Assembly (NCBI GenBank): GCA_003254925.1
Contig: QANZ01035131.1
Span: forward strand, 23,043 to 87,042
DNA: 64,000 nucleotides
Reading direction: 5' to 3'
Source: Chamaecrista fasciculata
Lineage: Eukaryota > Streptophyta > Magnoliopsida > Fabales > Fabaceae
Of this stretch, positions 27,042 through 39,189 are shown piece after piece. The stretch's first letter is position 1. Every line of letters begins with the position of its first letter. Below the pieces are notes generated by a model. That model was not told the origin of the DNA, made no database searches, and saw only the letters and a program-made list of their open reading frames with translations. Both the position numbers and the translations under genes were made by a program.

Positions 27042-27048
27042 TTATATA
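27042..27048 (-). promoter_or_regulatory. TATA box of the peroxidase gene
   Basis: TATATAA on the minus strand, about 50 bp upstream of the chosen start codon at 26994, followed closely upstream by the fold-back element at 27152. The short distance makes for a very short leader, or favours the inner start at M7. Confidence 0.5.
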
Positions 27049-27151
27049 CACCACTTCTCCTCAACATGCCTTGCTGGCATAACCGACACCAAAGCAATAC
27101 AAATTCCCTAATAAACAAATCTCACTTCTACCATGATATACTATATATTAT

Positions 27152-27691
27152 AGGTCAAAATCACATTTTTGGTCCCCACAACATAGGGTGAATTTCATTT
27201 TGGTCCTTAAAGTTTCACATTTGTTCCACCACTAGCCTCTATCATGATTTTGTCTGGTTTATATTGGTATCTCTTACTTGGACAATTGACTTGAATAATT
27301 TATCTCTCATAATAGTTCTAATAAATGAGTTAATAGAGAGAAAAATATATATTGTCATTACAATCTCAATCTTTGTCAAAGATTGAGATTATAATGACAA
27401 TATATATTCTTTGTTAAGTATTTGTGAGGAAACTTGTGTCTGCTATTGCAATAAGATAAAAGTATGTTTATTTCTATCTCCACCAATTCACTTATTAGGC
27501 CATGTATTGAAGAGAAATTATTCATATCAGTTGTTCAGTTTAGAGATAATGACAAAAATAAAATAAGCACGATAGAGACGAATGCTAGAATAAATTTGAA
27601 ACTTTAAGAACTAAAACAAAACGAAAAATATTTTATGGACTGAAACATAGTTCACCCTATACTTTAGGGACTAATATAAAATTTTGACCTA
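27152..27691. mobile_element. Fold-back MITE directly upstream of the peroxidase
   Basis: Left end TAGGTCAAAATCACATTTTT then 'ggtccccacaacatagggtgaatt'; right end is the complement ('gttcaccctatactttaggga' ... AAAATTTTGACCTA). A central complementary pair 'caatctttgtcaaagattgagattataatgacaatatat' forms an additional internal hairpin at 27361-27408. Same family as 58945-59425. No ORF. Confidence 0.7.
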
Positions 27692-29125
27692 TATTATATT
27701 GTATATGTAATTTATGGGTATTGGAGTTTTATAAGCACTAACCCTACACTTACGGCACCATGGGAGTAAGGTATGCAGCTGTTCACGTGCACCAATTCCA
27801 TTTACGGGGTCTTTCTAATGAAGCCATGCATTAACGTGAGTGCTAAGCAATATGGCCGGCGTTGCTGGAGTACTTTTGGTCAATTATTCAAATACATATT
27901 ACTATTACTCTAACTACGAGAACCTTCTTCGGCTTCTTTTTGGTGATCCAATAAATGCATACTAATCGAAAAATATTACTTCTATATAGTACTCTATATA
28001 TTTAATATTACCACAAACTAATCTCTCTGTCCTTCTCTGAATTAATGATCACTGTATCCAATGCATCATCCATGCATCTGCCATCTTGGTATCTCTCATC
28101 TCCTGCATGCTCCTTGATAGTCTCATCATATATACCACACACCATATAATAGTATAGATTAATAGATATATACATATATAACAACTGCTTATAATATATA
28201 TTAGTGATATCATCAGTAGTGTTCACTATTTGCATAGTCATTAATGCCCTCGGAAATTAAACAAATTAAGTCGAGGAATATTTATGTAACAAGAATATTT
28301 CACCAGTAAATGGAAAGAAAGGATTAATAACATCTTCAAACATACTTCACCGATGTTTGCCAGACGCAGCTTCATATTCAAGTTTTTCTTCTTTTTTATT
28401 TTTCCTTACGCGGTTATTCATTATGGAAGTTAATTAATGATTCCGGTTGGATCGCTAGATCGTATTACATTAATAAATGAGCTAGTTGTATAGCTAATTT
28501 GTTGGAATGAAAAGAGAAAAAAGCATACTAAAATGTTTACTTTCGTCGTAGCAAACTTAGCTTTAATTAAATGCTAAATTCAGTGGCAAGTTTAGCAATT
28601 AGTTGTTAATGGTCAAAACTCAAAAGCTACTTTTGAGTTTTGACCGACGAAAGCTTGATTAAGATCCAATATATACACGTATTGTGGAGCTGTTAGGTAA
28701 AGTTAAGATCACTTTTTTTTTTCCTATTTTCTTGGCCTACACATTTTCGCTATTAGCGCCCGATATTCTAATTTGATCAAAAACTAAAAGGGATTTGAAG
28801 TGTGGTGTTATGAGGATTAACAAATAACAATATACAAAATATAGCAATTATAATGATAGTTGCAATAAAACTATAGGTAGGATTGTAGAACGTAACAGAG
28901 GTATTGACATTGTTGGGGGAGAACTAAAAAGGGTGCTTAATTGATGGTGAAGTATGTTTGTAATAAGCAATTTAAGGTTGGGTATATATGACATTATGTG
29001 AAGTAATGCGTTGGCTACCATCTTGATTCTACACATGTTGAGCTCTGCCCTATTGGAACCTACTCCATTTTCAAAGGTCAAAATTTAAAGCACACACGCT
29101 TATAATTTGGTTTTTAAAAAATTAA
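27692..29125. other. Intergenic, nothing recognised
   Basis: AT-rich sequence without ORFs of coding character. 28610-28640 holds a short perfect inverted repeat ('gtcaaaactcaaaagc' with 'cttttgagttttgacc'). Confidence 0.5.
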
Positions 29126-30818
29126 GGGCATGTTTGGGAAGAGCTTAATCTTAATCCCATCTCATTCAATCATCATCTCATCTTAGGATTGGATGAACAG
29201 TACTGGTTATGTGTTTTTTGGAACCTCCATCTCATCTTATCTCATCCACATCATCATCTCATTTACAACATCATCTCATTTTCTCTTATAATTACTAATC
29301 TATCCCTACTTATATACCTATAATTACCTATACTTTAATACAAATAAAAAAAAATAGACAAAATAGTAATTTTACATACCCTCATTTATTACACTTATAA
29401 TTTTCTCTCTCTATCTGTCACTTCTCATTATTTTTTTTTCTCTTTTCCACTCACACACTTTTTCTCTTTCTCTCTCTCACAAACACATACACCTCTCTCT
29501 TTCTCTTTCACACACCCCACACACACTTTTATATATATATATATATAGAATTTATATTAATTTAATTAAACAAAAAATTTACAATATTTTTTATTGAGGA
29601 ATGATAGAAAATTAATGAAATGGGCATAAAATAAGACAATCTCAGATATTGTATTTTCTTCAGTTTTCGGTTATTCTGAGTTTGGATATGTTCTATATAT
29701 GTGGACAATGGTTCTATCTATATTTTTTTGTCAAATTAAAGGACTCCTAAATCTAATAACGGTAATGTATTGAATGGAAAAAATACAAAATGACCCACGT
29801 GTATGTACAGGATGGAAAAATATAGGGTTAAAGGGTCAATTTAGTCCTAAATGTATGCCTTAATATTCATTTTGGTCCATTATATTTCAAAATATTCAAA
29901 TTGCTCCTAAATATTTGCAAAATGTTTCATTTTGGTCCCAACTATTGAATATGGCTTGTTTAGAGCTACGTATTGTTCCCAAAGAATACTTTCTCTATTT
30001 GGTTGGGACCAAAACGAAACATTTTACCAGTATTTAGGACCAAAATGAATCATTTTGCCAACATTTAGGACCAATATGAACATTTTGAAACATAATGGAC
30101 CAAATGAATATTAGGGCATACATTTTGGATCAAAATGAACCATTGACCAAACATTTTTGTGTTGTTTTGTTATTTGCATTATGGTCCTCAAACTATTCTT
30201 TGTTAATTTTTTTTTGTTGGATTTCACAAATAGATCCGATTATTGATGACTGGGATTTCGTGTAAGCCCCAAGTTATCATTTACACATGTTAGGGATTGA
30301 TTAATAGGACCGGTACAAATTTATGGACCAAATTGTATTCTTAAAAATAATTCCAATATTATTTTCTTTTTGGCCCATCATCTCATCCACTTGGATTGAC
30401 CTTTAACCCTTCATCCAAAATTTTCTCATCCTCACGCTTTCCAATACAATATCACACTTTCCAATATCACCTCATCTCAATATTATTCCAATCAAAACAC
30501 TGTTGGGAATTCTAGGGCGCCTAAGGCAGCGGAAACGTGTAAAAACTGTAAAATAAAAAAACTTAAACGCCCAGGTCCAAGAATTCCCGAACGGATCCGC
30601 TAGTTGAATTTAAAACTTTTTGGTTAAGTGGTATACCTCAGTGTTCCAATCGCTTTAGTTGAACGGGGCGTTCCCAAGAAGTCCACTTGACGCGTCCTTC
30701 CTCCGCCGGTAATCCACACGAACAGTTTGGAGATGCNATCTCATCCAATTAAAAAATAATCTCATCCCATCCATTTGGTTGAACTTGGATTAAAATCATA
30801 TTGCTCCCAAACAGACCC
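29126..30818 (-). mobile_element. PIF/Harbinger-like non-autonomous element, copy B
   Basis: Bounded by GGGCATGTTTGGGAAG and GCTCCCAAACAGACCC, flanked on both sides by TAA (29123-29125 and 30819-30821), the 3-bp target-site duplication typical of PIF/Harbinger. Interior corresponds to the reverse complement of copy A (15031-16322). At 30490-30737 it is interrupted by an LTR-like fragment that ends at a single N. It contains 'ggtcc' fold-back motifs (29830-30150) but no transposase frame. Confidence 0.75.
30503..30737 (+). mobile_element. Partial LTR-like insertion in PIF copy B
   Basis: Starts TGTTGGGAATTCTAGGGCGC and has GC-richer text ('ggcagcggaaacgtgt', 'gacgcgtccttcctccgccgg') unlike its host element; this kind of start is common for plant copia LTRs. 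The right end is cut by the N at 30737, after which the host element resumes. Confidence 0.45.
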
Positions 30819-32079
30819 TAAAAGATATACTTTAGTCTTATACTCTTTAGTTTACAAAAAAACAAACTAATAAGTGTATCATTTGGTTCGTTTAATTAGG
30901 AACTATATTATATATTTTAGTATTTCAAAGATCAAATTGTCAACTAATGATCTTTCAATGATCAAATTGTTAGTTTAATCAAATTTTATTATAAAGTAAT
31001 GTTTTAAAAATTGGATCGGTGAGAGAACTGAAAAAACCTTTAGATCACAGATTAATTGGTTCAATCAGTTGGACATGTCGTCGGACCAAATGACATCATA
31101 ATTAAAAATATAAATAAAAAATATAATTATTTTAAATGAAAGTAACCTATAATTAATAAAATGTAACTATACTTGTAAATCCATAATTTTATTTTTCTAC
31201 ACAAACAAAATATACAAAAATCAAAACATGAATAATTAAAATTAGGTTAATAAAAATAAAAAGAATGAGTTTTTTTTCTTTGTTTTAATAGATTTATAAT
31301 ATTTTATATTGAGTTTCATATTATTTTATTTCATTTAGCCCATAAAATTAACGAAAAAAGCCAATTTTTTTGTCAAATAATACTATGAAACAGTTTCGGA
31401 TCACGATTTAATTTGGTGTGAAGGAGTTCTGGGGGACTGGATCCTCTATATTTCCTTCTCCATGCATTTTTTGTGAAGTTAGAAAGAAAAAGAGAGAGGA
31501 AGAGAGAGAAAATGTGAATTCTATAAAATAATAATGTATAAAAATCACACTTTCTTTTTCTTTCTCTTATTTTCTCTTCATATCTCTCCTAACAAGAAAT
31601 ATAAAGAAGGAAAATGTAGAAGATCCATTTCCAAGTTCTGACCAGCTTAAAATGGTCCAACATATTAAACAATCTAATGGTCGAAATTGAGTTATCCTCA
31701 CTCTTGAATCTTCATTAATAGTCCGGTCCAATTTTTTTTTTTTTGTCAACGGGTCCGATTTTCATAACACAGTTATAAAACCATTTGGATTAGCCAACCC
31801 TTGCCTTTGATGTCATGTTTCGAGTTTGAATTAAAGCCCAAACTCAATCAAGCCTAGCTTATAAGGTATAAACTGCTCTCCGTCATAATTGTTGCCCAAA
31901 CTTCTATTGTGGGTCTTAGTTTTAGTTTAAAGCCCAAAAATGTAGGCTGGGCTTCCCCAAAGATTCATATGTCACCGCATCCCAATTCCCATGTCTTGTG
32001 TTTAACATAATTTGTAGTAACATGTCTTCCTAAATCTTTCACGGAAAAACATGTCTTCCTAAATCTCTGTGACACCATT
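30819..32079. other. Intergenic, no gene recognised
   Basis: AT-rich. The text at 31010-31110 ('gatcggtgagagaactgaaaaaacctttag... ggttcaatcagttggacat') resembles parts of the decayed repeats at 38680-38790 and 40310-40420, which suggests one more diverged copy of that repeat. Confidence 0.45.
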
Positions 32080-33256
32080 GCCAGGATGACATCTAAATTT
32101 TGGTGGTCCCAGGGGAATAAGGAAAGAGGTATTCATTGGGTTAGTTGAGTTGGCAAAAGCTTCAAAAAAGGAAAACTGAGGGAGGGTTGGGATTAAAAAC
32201 CTACATGCCATGAATATTGCTTTATTAGGCAAGCAAGTTTGGAGACTGCATCAAGAACCAGATGCTCTGTGGGCTAGATTGTTAAAAAGCTTGTACTACC
32301 CGATCTGCAGTGTTTGGGAAGCAAAGACTGGCAGAAACGCCTCTTGGGCTTGGAGAAGCATTAGTAAGGCCTCAGAATCTGTGAATAGACAAAAAACTTG
32401 GGCTATTAAAGATGGTAATCAGATCAGAGTTTATAAGGATAAGTGGCTACTTAATGGGGAAAGAGTGTGGAGTGAAAATGTCAATAATGATGACTTGTTA
32501 GTTAAAGACTTAATTTCTCCTATTGGTAACAGGTGGGATAATGCTGCTCTTATGCAGCATCTCCCTGCTCATGCTGCTAAAGTTGCAATAGCTACCCCAA
32601 TTTACCCAAATCTCAACTCTGATACCCCTATCGGGCCGTTCAATCAAAATGGCTCTTCCTCAGTTAAATCTGGGTATAAACAGGTGATGTGTGATTAACA
32701 GCTGAGTAATGAACCTTCAACATCCAACCCAAACAACTTGGCTAGATTCTGGAAGGAAGTTTGGGAAGCTAATGTGCAGCCTAAGATAAAATTCTTCATC
32801 TGGAAGGTGCTAAAAGGAGCTATTGCTACAAGACAGAACCTCTGGAAGAAAAAAAAATTCTTTGGTAGCGTATGCCCTATTTGCAATAAAGAGACTGGAT
32901 TTGTTGAACATATTTTTTTGAATTGTGATTGGATTCGGGCTGTCTGGTTTGGAAGTCAATTCCAATGGAATTCAGTAAGTGTGCCTATTGGAGCGTTCAG
33001 CTGTTGGATTGAGGGAAAGTTGTCTATTTTAAGGAAAGTTGATGATTTGAGAAGCAAGAGGGCTCTTGTTTTTAATACTCTCTGGGCTATATGGAAGACT
33101 AGAAATAAATTTGTCTTTGAGCAGAAAATTCCCAATCCTGAAGAAACATTAAGGATGGCTATGGAGTTTAGTGAACATTTTATCAAGGCTAATTTTGAGG
33201 ATAGCAATAGTAGAGACCCTGCTATTCCCCCAAATCAGGGAGAATTGCTACATTAA
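32080..33256 (+). pseudogene. LINE ORF2 fragment: RT C-terminus and zf-RVT domain
   Basis: Translation gives features of plant non-LTR retrotransposon ORF2: KFWWSQGNKERGIHWVS (32091 on), NIALLGKQVWRL, WAIKDGNQIRVYKDKWL, then the zf-RVT block FWKEVWEANVQPKIKFFIWK, CPICNKETGFVEHIFLNC (Cys/His metal pattern) and ALVFNTLWAIWKTRNKFVF. The frame carries an in-frame TAA at 32696-32698 and stops plus frame changes around 32145-32200, so it is dead. The upstream RT is absent. The RNase H part that should follow is found at 37797-38260, beyond the inserted LTR elements. Confidence 0.8.
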
Positions 33257-33263
33257 TTAAATT

Positions 33264-33770
33264 TGTAGTGTTCTAAGAGACTTGTACGGAAATTCAAGTC
33301 AACGAGAAGATTTGTAAAGATTATAATCTTATTTGTTAAGATTTGAGATATCTTGGGTAATCTTTTAAGGTGACTTGTATTTCAATTAGTTATCATATAT
33401 TTTGGGATAGAATCCTTAGTGGCTAAGGAATTAAGTACTTGGGCCTATTAGGCCTAGATTAAGTAATCGTTGGAGATCTAGCGTTTGAGATGCCTATAAA
33501 TAGACTAGTAGTTAGTTGAGGATTGATAAGTAGCACATCACAGAATATGTCAGGAGAGACTCTTAGGAATACTTGAGAGGTGATTCATTCATTAGGTTAT
33601 TGTATTCTCATATTGTTTATAGTGAAGTTCATTGTTCTTGGGTGGATGTAGGTCACACTGACCGAACCACGGTAAATTGCTTGTGTTCATCTATTCTTCT
33701 CTATGTTTCGCATTCTCATATATTTGTTTTGATCTATGAATGTTGTTGGAAGATACTCCGAATCCTAACA
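33264..33770 (+). mobile_element. 5' LTR of a copia-type retrotransposon
   Basis: 507 bp from TGTAGTG to CTAACA, with inverted TGT/ACA ends, a TATAAATAG at 33494-33502 and an immediately adjoining primer-binding site. Sits just after the LINE fragment, apparently within its former sequence. No matching 3' LTR was seen downstream, so the copy is truncated. Confidence 0.75.
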
Positions 33771-33772
33771 AG

Positions 33773-33785
33773 TGGTATCAGAGTC
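33773..33785 (+). promoter_or_regulatory. Primer-binding site (tRNA-iMet type)
   Basis: TGGTATCAGAGTC two bases after the LTR end complements the 3' end of initiator tRNA-Met (TGGTATCAGAGC pattern) apart from one base; this is the usual copia primer. Confidence 0.85.
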
Positions 33786-34559
33786 AGGTTTGAAGGTATT
33801 TTCAAAAGGGGGTTGTTTTGTAATTTGAGCTAAGTTTCTTTTTTATACAAATAAAATTAGAAGGGGGCTTATTTTGCAATTTGAGCAAAACACAAAAGGA
33901 GCTATTTGGAATTTGGGCAAAAACACAAAGGGGTTGTTTTGGAGTTTCAACCAACTTCAAAAGGGATTTTTTCTTTTCGAAGCAATTCACGGAATCAAGA
34001 AGAAACACGCACAGGAACGAACACGAACACGAACACGGCACGGTACTTCGACGGAGAAGGTTGTGCGTCGTCAGCGTTCATCTACGGTGGGCGGAGGACG
34101 GCGATTCTCGACGGTGAGTGCACAGATCTGGTCGGTGGTTTTACGGTGGCCGGAGTTGCTGCGTTTTCTGGGTTCGACGGGGAGACGAGTTTTGCTTCAA
34201 AATTAGGTGGTCCTCGGCATCGACGGACGGTGGTGATTTTCTGGCAGAGGACGTCGTCAGTTTCTGTGGTGGTTCGCGGTGGTTTCCGAGGGAGTGTGCG
34301 TCGTCTTGCTCGGCAACGTTTCTTGGTCGACGGTGGTGCGTTCTTGAAGGACATTTCCATCGACGGTGGTGATTTCTGTGCCGTTCTTGTGGACAGATTG
34401 GTTTCTTGTGGAATCAGAGGTGTTTCACAGTGGTTGCGTGATGGACGAAGCCGTGTGGTGTTTGTTTGTGTCGTTATTTGCAAAAACGGTGGTGTTTCGC
34501 GGAAGGGATTCGACGGTTGATAAACGGTGATTTGTGTAGTGTTCTTGGATTATTCATAG

Positions 34560-35466
34560 ATCAAGTTTAGTTCGACGACGACAAAATATGAGGTTGAGAA
34601 GTTTGATGGAGGAAACTTTAGTCTTTGAAGATATGAGTGTAGTCGACATTGGTTCTTCAGGACTTATAGCAGGCAATAAAAGAAAAGTACACTGATTCGA
34701 TGAAGGAAGAACAAAGGTTGGCACTTGGGAAGAAGGCGTTGTGTGCAATATTCATGAGTGTTACAGACAGTGTTCTACGGGAGATTGCCGACGAGGAAAT
34801 GGAGGCACAGGCGTGGAGAAAACTGGAGAATTGGCGAAATCGTTGACCAACCGCCTATATCTGAAGAAGAGGTTGTATAATTTAAGAATGAGTGAAGGTA
34901 CACCAATCAAATTTCGCATGGACGAATTTAATTCGATAATTATGGATTTGAAGAATATAGAGGTGAAGATTGACGACGAGGATCAGGCTCTTATTGTGTT
35001 ATGTTCACTACTGCCATTTTATGAGACCTTTGTGGATTCGATGTTGTATGGGAGAGATAAAATTTCACTAGATGACGTTAGTAGTGCGATAAAGTCAAAG
35101 GAGTTGAAGAGGAACCTTCTAGAGTTCTAGGTGATCGAACAGAGGGAGTGAGATTGGTGTCGAGGGGAAGAGTGCAGGGGAAGGACTCACGTTAGTCCAA
35201 TGAGCGAAGGTCAAAATCAAGGGCGAAGAAGGCAAGTTGTTTCAAGTTTGGCGAGCGAGGTCACTTTAAGAAGGATTGTCCTAGGTTGAAGGGAAATAAG
35301 GAGGATTCGTCGGATGATGAGAATTCGGCGAATGTTGTTGTTAATACTTGTAGTACTTCTGGTGATGTCGAATGTGTAGGAGAGGTGTGGTCTGTGGCTG
35401 GCCATCATGGATCAGACTCTTGGGTTCTTGATACAGGTGCGACTTTTCATATGTGTGCTGGTCGGA
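34560..35466 (+). pseudogene. Copia gag and protease remnant
   Basis: Pieces in several frames: TKYEVEKFDGGNFSL at 34580, EEQRLALGKKALCAIFMSVT at 34710, then LAKSLTNRLYLKKRLYNLRM to 35130 (UBN2-type gag core), a zinc-knuckle-like CFKFGERGHFKKDC at 35240 in which the second cysteine is phenylalanine, and the protease active-site motif SWVLDTGATFHMC at 35418-35457. Frameshifts and stops lie between the pieces. Integrase, reverse transcriptase and RNase H are missing because the element breaks off at about 35466. The GC-richer 33990-34520 is its leader; long ORFs there show no homology. Confidence 0.8.
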
Positions 35467-37796
35467 CACCCGTCGTAAGGTGTCAAGCGAGCCAAATTTA
35501 ATTATACTCGAGCCTCGCAAGTATAACTATATTTATTAAAATATAGTATAGATGCTAACCCAAGGTCGAATCTCTCGCGGAACTCGATGTGATGAGACTA
35601 AGAGAATTGTTATGAAGGGGTTATGAATTTGAGAATTTAAGGTTGTCATGATTTAATATATAATATGAGTCAAAACAATACTTGAGAGAAAACCCTAGAG
35701 ATAGACTATCATAGTTCGATCATCATAGAGAATAGACAATTAATATGCATTTACTTAACCAAGTTAAACGATGTATTTAAACTTTAAGCTCAATCAATCA
35801 AACAATGGTGGGAGAACATAAGATTAGGATAGATCACTCAACCAAACTAGGTTATGAGCAATTTGTCAAGGCTCTTCAAGGCAATATATATTATTGCAGT
35901 ATTGGAACAATGATCAAATATATATATCAATAATAATCCTAATTATATTTATAAGATAGATAGAACACTCTTTAGCAAACCCTAAAAAACAACTTTATCA
36001 ATCGAGAAAGAGACAAACTCCAGGAATGTCAAGGTTTCATTCCCTAATAAAGTATTGATCTATAAATATAATATATAAACAACTTCAACAATTACATTTG
36101 AAGGAGTTGATCATACCTTATAAATGCAACATCAACATCTGGACTCTACAACGAATTATAGTGAACTCAAGTCATATTCTTGAGGCGTTCCTCAAGTATC
36201 TACCTATTTAGTTACTCATGCTCTAGGTAGAGAACTATTCTAAACTACTAAATATGTTTCTTCTGTGAATTGGCCGATTTCAGTGCTTTGAGCGTAGAAT
36301 GACGCTCTCTATTTATAGTTCTGAGTAGTGTGCTTGGTCTGCAAGTCAAGGAAAAGATTTGCGCTTGGGCCGTTGCTTGCACTGGCGGCCCAACACGAAA
36401 GAGCACCAAAATATCTGCGATATTTCGATTATATCTTCGTATCTTGAATCTTAGTCGTCCAAATTATATGTTTAAGCTCTAAAATATCCTGCGCCGCGAG
36501 ATTTCCCACTTGGGCCATTGGCTCAAGTGACAGCGCAATGTAATATTGCGCTGAAGATATTTGCTGACGTCATAATCCACTCAGATACTTGCGCCGCTGG
36601 ATTTACCTCCCTTGCGCTGGCGGCTCATCCAACGGCACAAGAACATCTTGTGCTTATCGTGATCTTCTTGTCGATTCTAGATATTTCCCTCTTGGTTTGG
36701 CCCTGTTTGGATATCTGAAACACTAAATAAACCATTAAGTAGCACCTATTTATAAAGTACAATAAATAAACGCTAATTAACCTATTTTATCCACTTTATT
36801 TCACCACACCTTGGTGCAACCCTTAGCATATTAATTGGTCTAATTATAATATATTATTATTATTATAAACAAATTAAAAGAAGACCAAATAACTTGTTCA
36901 CTTTTGAGCTGATCAAATCCCCTACACTTAAGACTTTGCACTCCTGAGCAAATGTACGAAGTAGAAGAAAAGAGAATATGTCAAAGAATCAAGAAACTTT
37001 CCCAAGTTCATGATTCAAGACCAGTACATAATCATAATCTAGAGCTAAATAATTCACTAAGCAAGTAACTCTGTAAAGTAGTGCAATCTAACTTTTATAA
37101 GACCAATTCTATAAGTGTATCACTCTTCTCACTTAATTGGGTATTATTTCTCTCAAGTCATACCTTAGACTAACTTTCTACCATAAGCTTGTAAAAATTC
37201 TCAAAGTCTCCACTTTAAGCGAAATAATGATTCTTAATGAAGAGGACTTTAATATGGTTGTAATGTATGGAAAAGACTAATATTATTTAAGAAGAAATAT
37301 AGGGAGAAAAGAAAGAAAATGGTGTTTACTTCAAAATTTGTTTTCAAGTTTTTCTTAACAATTCAATTCCACTTATCCACCAAAACAAAGTAGCTAGTTC
37401 ACTGTAAGGCTCATTTGAGTCATACGGCACAGGACTCTATTCTTTTGACTGACCAGTCTTTTCTCTTGATAAGCTCTTTATGATAATACTTTGATACTTT
37501 TGAGCTTTCTCAAAGATACCTTTGATATTTTTGCTCGACTAATATATTTTTTTTCTTTTTGTCGAAATCTCTTCTCTTTTTTTTTTTTTTAATATTGCTA
37601 ACTTGATTCACCTTTGAGAGTTGAATTGAAAGTCCATCTTTATGAGAAGATTTAGAAGTACACCTTAGTGTATAGACTCAAATGGGCTAACAAAGGATAT
37701 TTATATAGTAACTGGCTAGTGTTGGGATAAAAGGGATTGAAAAAACAAGCGTCTCTATTATATTAATAATCAATAAATCTAATAAACTTTAACTAA
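35467..37796 (-). mobile_element. Decayed LTR-retrotransposon fragment, probably minus-oriented
   Basis: Abruptly replaces the copia protease. On the minus strand 36905-36945 reads 'gctcaggagtgcaaagtcttaagtgtaggggatttgatc', similar to the purine tract region near the 3' end of plant Tat/Ogre-type Ty3-gypsy elements (recognised from memory). 35490-35600 ('cctcgcaagtataac', 'ccaaggtcgaatctctcgcgg') is a motif often seen at ends of such elements. The stretch has GC-rich islands at 36340-36720. No coding domain is recognisable, so lineage and borders are uncertain. Confidence 0.4.
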
Positions 37797-38260
37797 GAAT
37801 TAATCGGGGCTATTGCAGTTATTGCTAGAGATAGTCATGGAGATGTTCTTACTGGTTCTGCTAAGAAAGTCCATTGCAAGCTGTGAAAGAAGCTTTCAAC
37901 CTCATTGAGGCTTTAGGCATACAGAAAGCGATTGTTGAATCTGACAGTGAGATTGTGGTTAGAAGTTGCCTTGGTAATTCTTCTCAGCATTGTGGATGAA
38001 ATTAAGCATTTCCTACGGAATGATAGCCAAATTAAGATAAGAAGAAGTGCAAAGAGGTGTGTTGATTTAGTGGCAAAACTCGCTCTGAAAGGGGACTTAC
38101 CAGTGTTTTGAAAATGGAATCCGTCGGCAAGAGTGCGAGCGGTGTTACTTGAAGACAAGCTTGTCTCCGATTTGGTGAGACTCTTCATTGCCTTCCAGCC
38201 ATTATTGGCTGGGCTTGTATTTTCCTCTTTCATGATTGTAGTCATGACTTGACAATAAAA
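37797..38260 (+). pseudogene. LINE ORF2 RNase H fragment, likely continuation of 32080-33256
   Basis: Reads GAIAVIARDSHGDVLTGSAK then, after a frame change, AVKEAFNLIEALGIQKAIVE, SDSEIVVRSCLGNSSQ, and AKLALKGDLPVFWKWNPSARV: the RNase H-like (RVT_3) C-terminus of plant LINEs. At least two frame changes and stops. Ends in an A-run ('caataaaaaaaaacat', 38250-38270), consistent with a LINE 3' end. Confidence 0.7.
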
Positions 38261-39189
38261 AAAAACATAGTAATTTGTAGTAGCTTTCTTATTTTATTTT
38301 ATTTTTTGCCCATGTAAAGTTCTGTCTTACTACTGTGAATTCAATTTGTGTTACATACATATTTTTTAATCCAAAATTTGTTTTATATATTTAATTATAG
38401 TTGTAGAGTCTCTTAATATATATATACATTCACAAAGTCTCACAATATTGTTTAATCAATAAAAAAAATAGTTTCTTATGGTTGGAGAGTATATATATAT
38501 TTTAAGAAACTTTCCAACTATAACTAAATATATAATACAAATTTTGATTAAAAAAATAATTTTTTCAACTAAATTCAGGTTCACAATCAATATTCTTAAA
38601 CTTTTAAACCATACTTAAGAAAGCATAAAACATAAAATAAAAAAGAAAACTAAAATTAGGCCTTTCAACTAATTTACTATTGGTTTTTGACTGATTTATG
38701 GAGTAGTTGATTCTAGGAATGAATTGGACTAGACCATTGAACCGATTCACGATTCAATCGATTTAGTTTGATTTTAAAAATCCATTCACATTACATAGAT
38801 AGAATTTTTTTTTTTTGAAGTTGCCTTGGTAATTCTTACAAGCATTGTGGATGAAATTAGCATTTCCTGCAGAATCATAGCCAAATTAAGATAAAGTGGA
38901 TAAGAAGAACTGCTCTGAAAGGGGACTTACCAGTGTTTTGGACATGGAATCCGCCGGCGAGAGTGCGAGCAGTGTTACTTTTTTTTTTTTTTTTTTTTTN
39001 TTTTTTTTGAACGAGCAAGAGCAATGTTACTTGAAGACAAGCTTGTCTCCGATTTGGTGGTTCATGGAGTCTGCGGGCGATTTATTATTGGGCTGGGCTT
39101 GTATTTTCCTCTTTCATGATGGTAGTCATGACTTGACAATAAAAAAAAAACATAATTTGTAGTAGCTTTTTTATTTTATTTTATTTTTT

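Noticed and set aside
33874..34520. Several overlapping ORFs up to 204 codons on both strands
   Set aside because: They lie in the GC-rich leader of a decayed copia element and match no domain.
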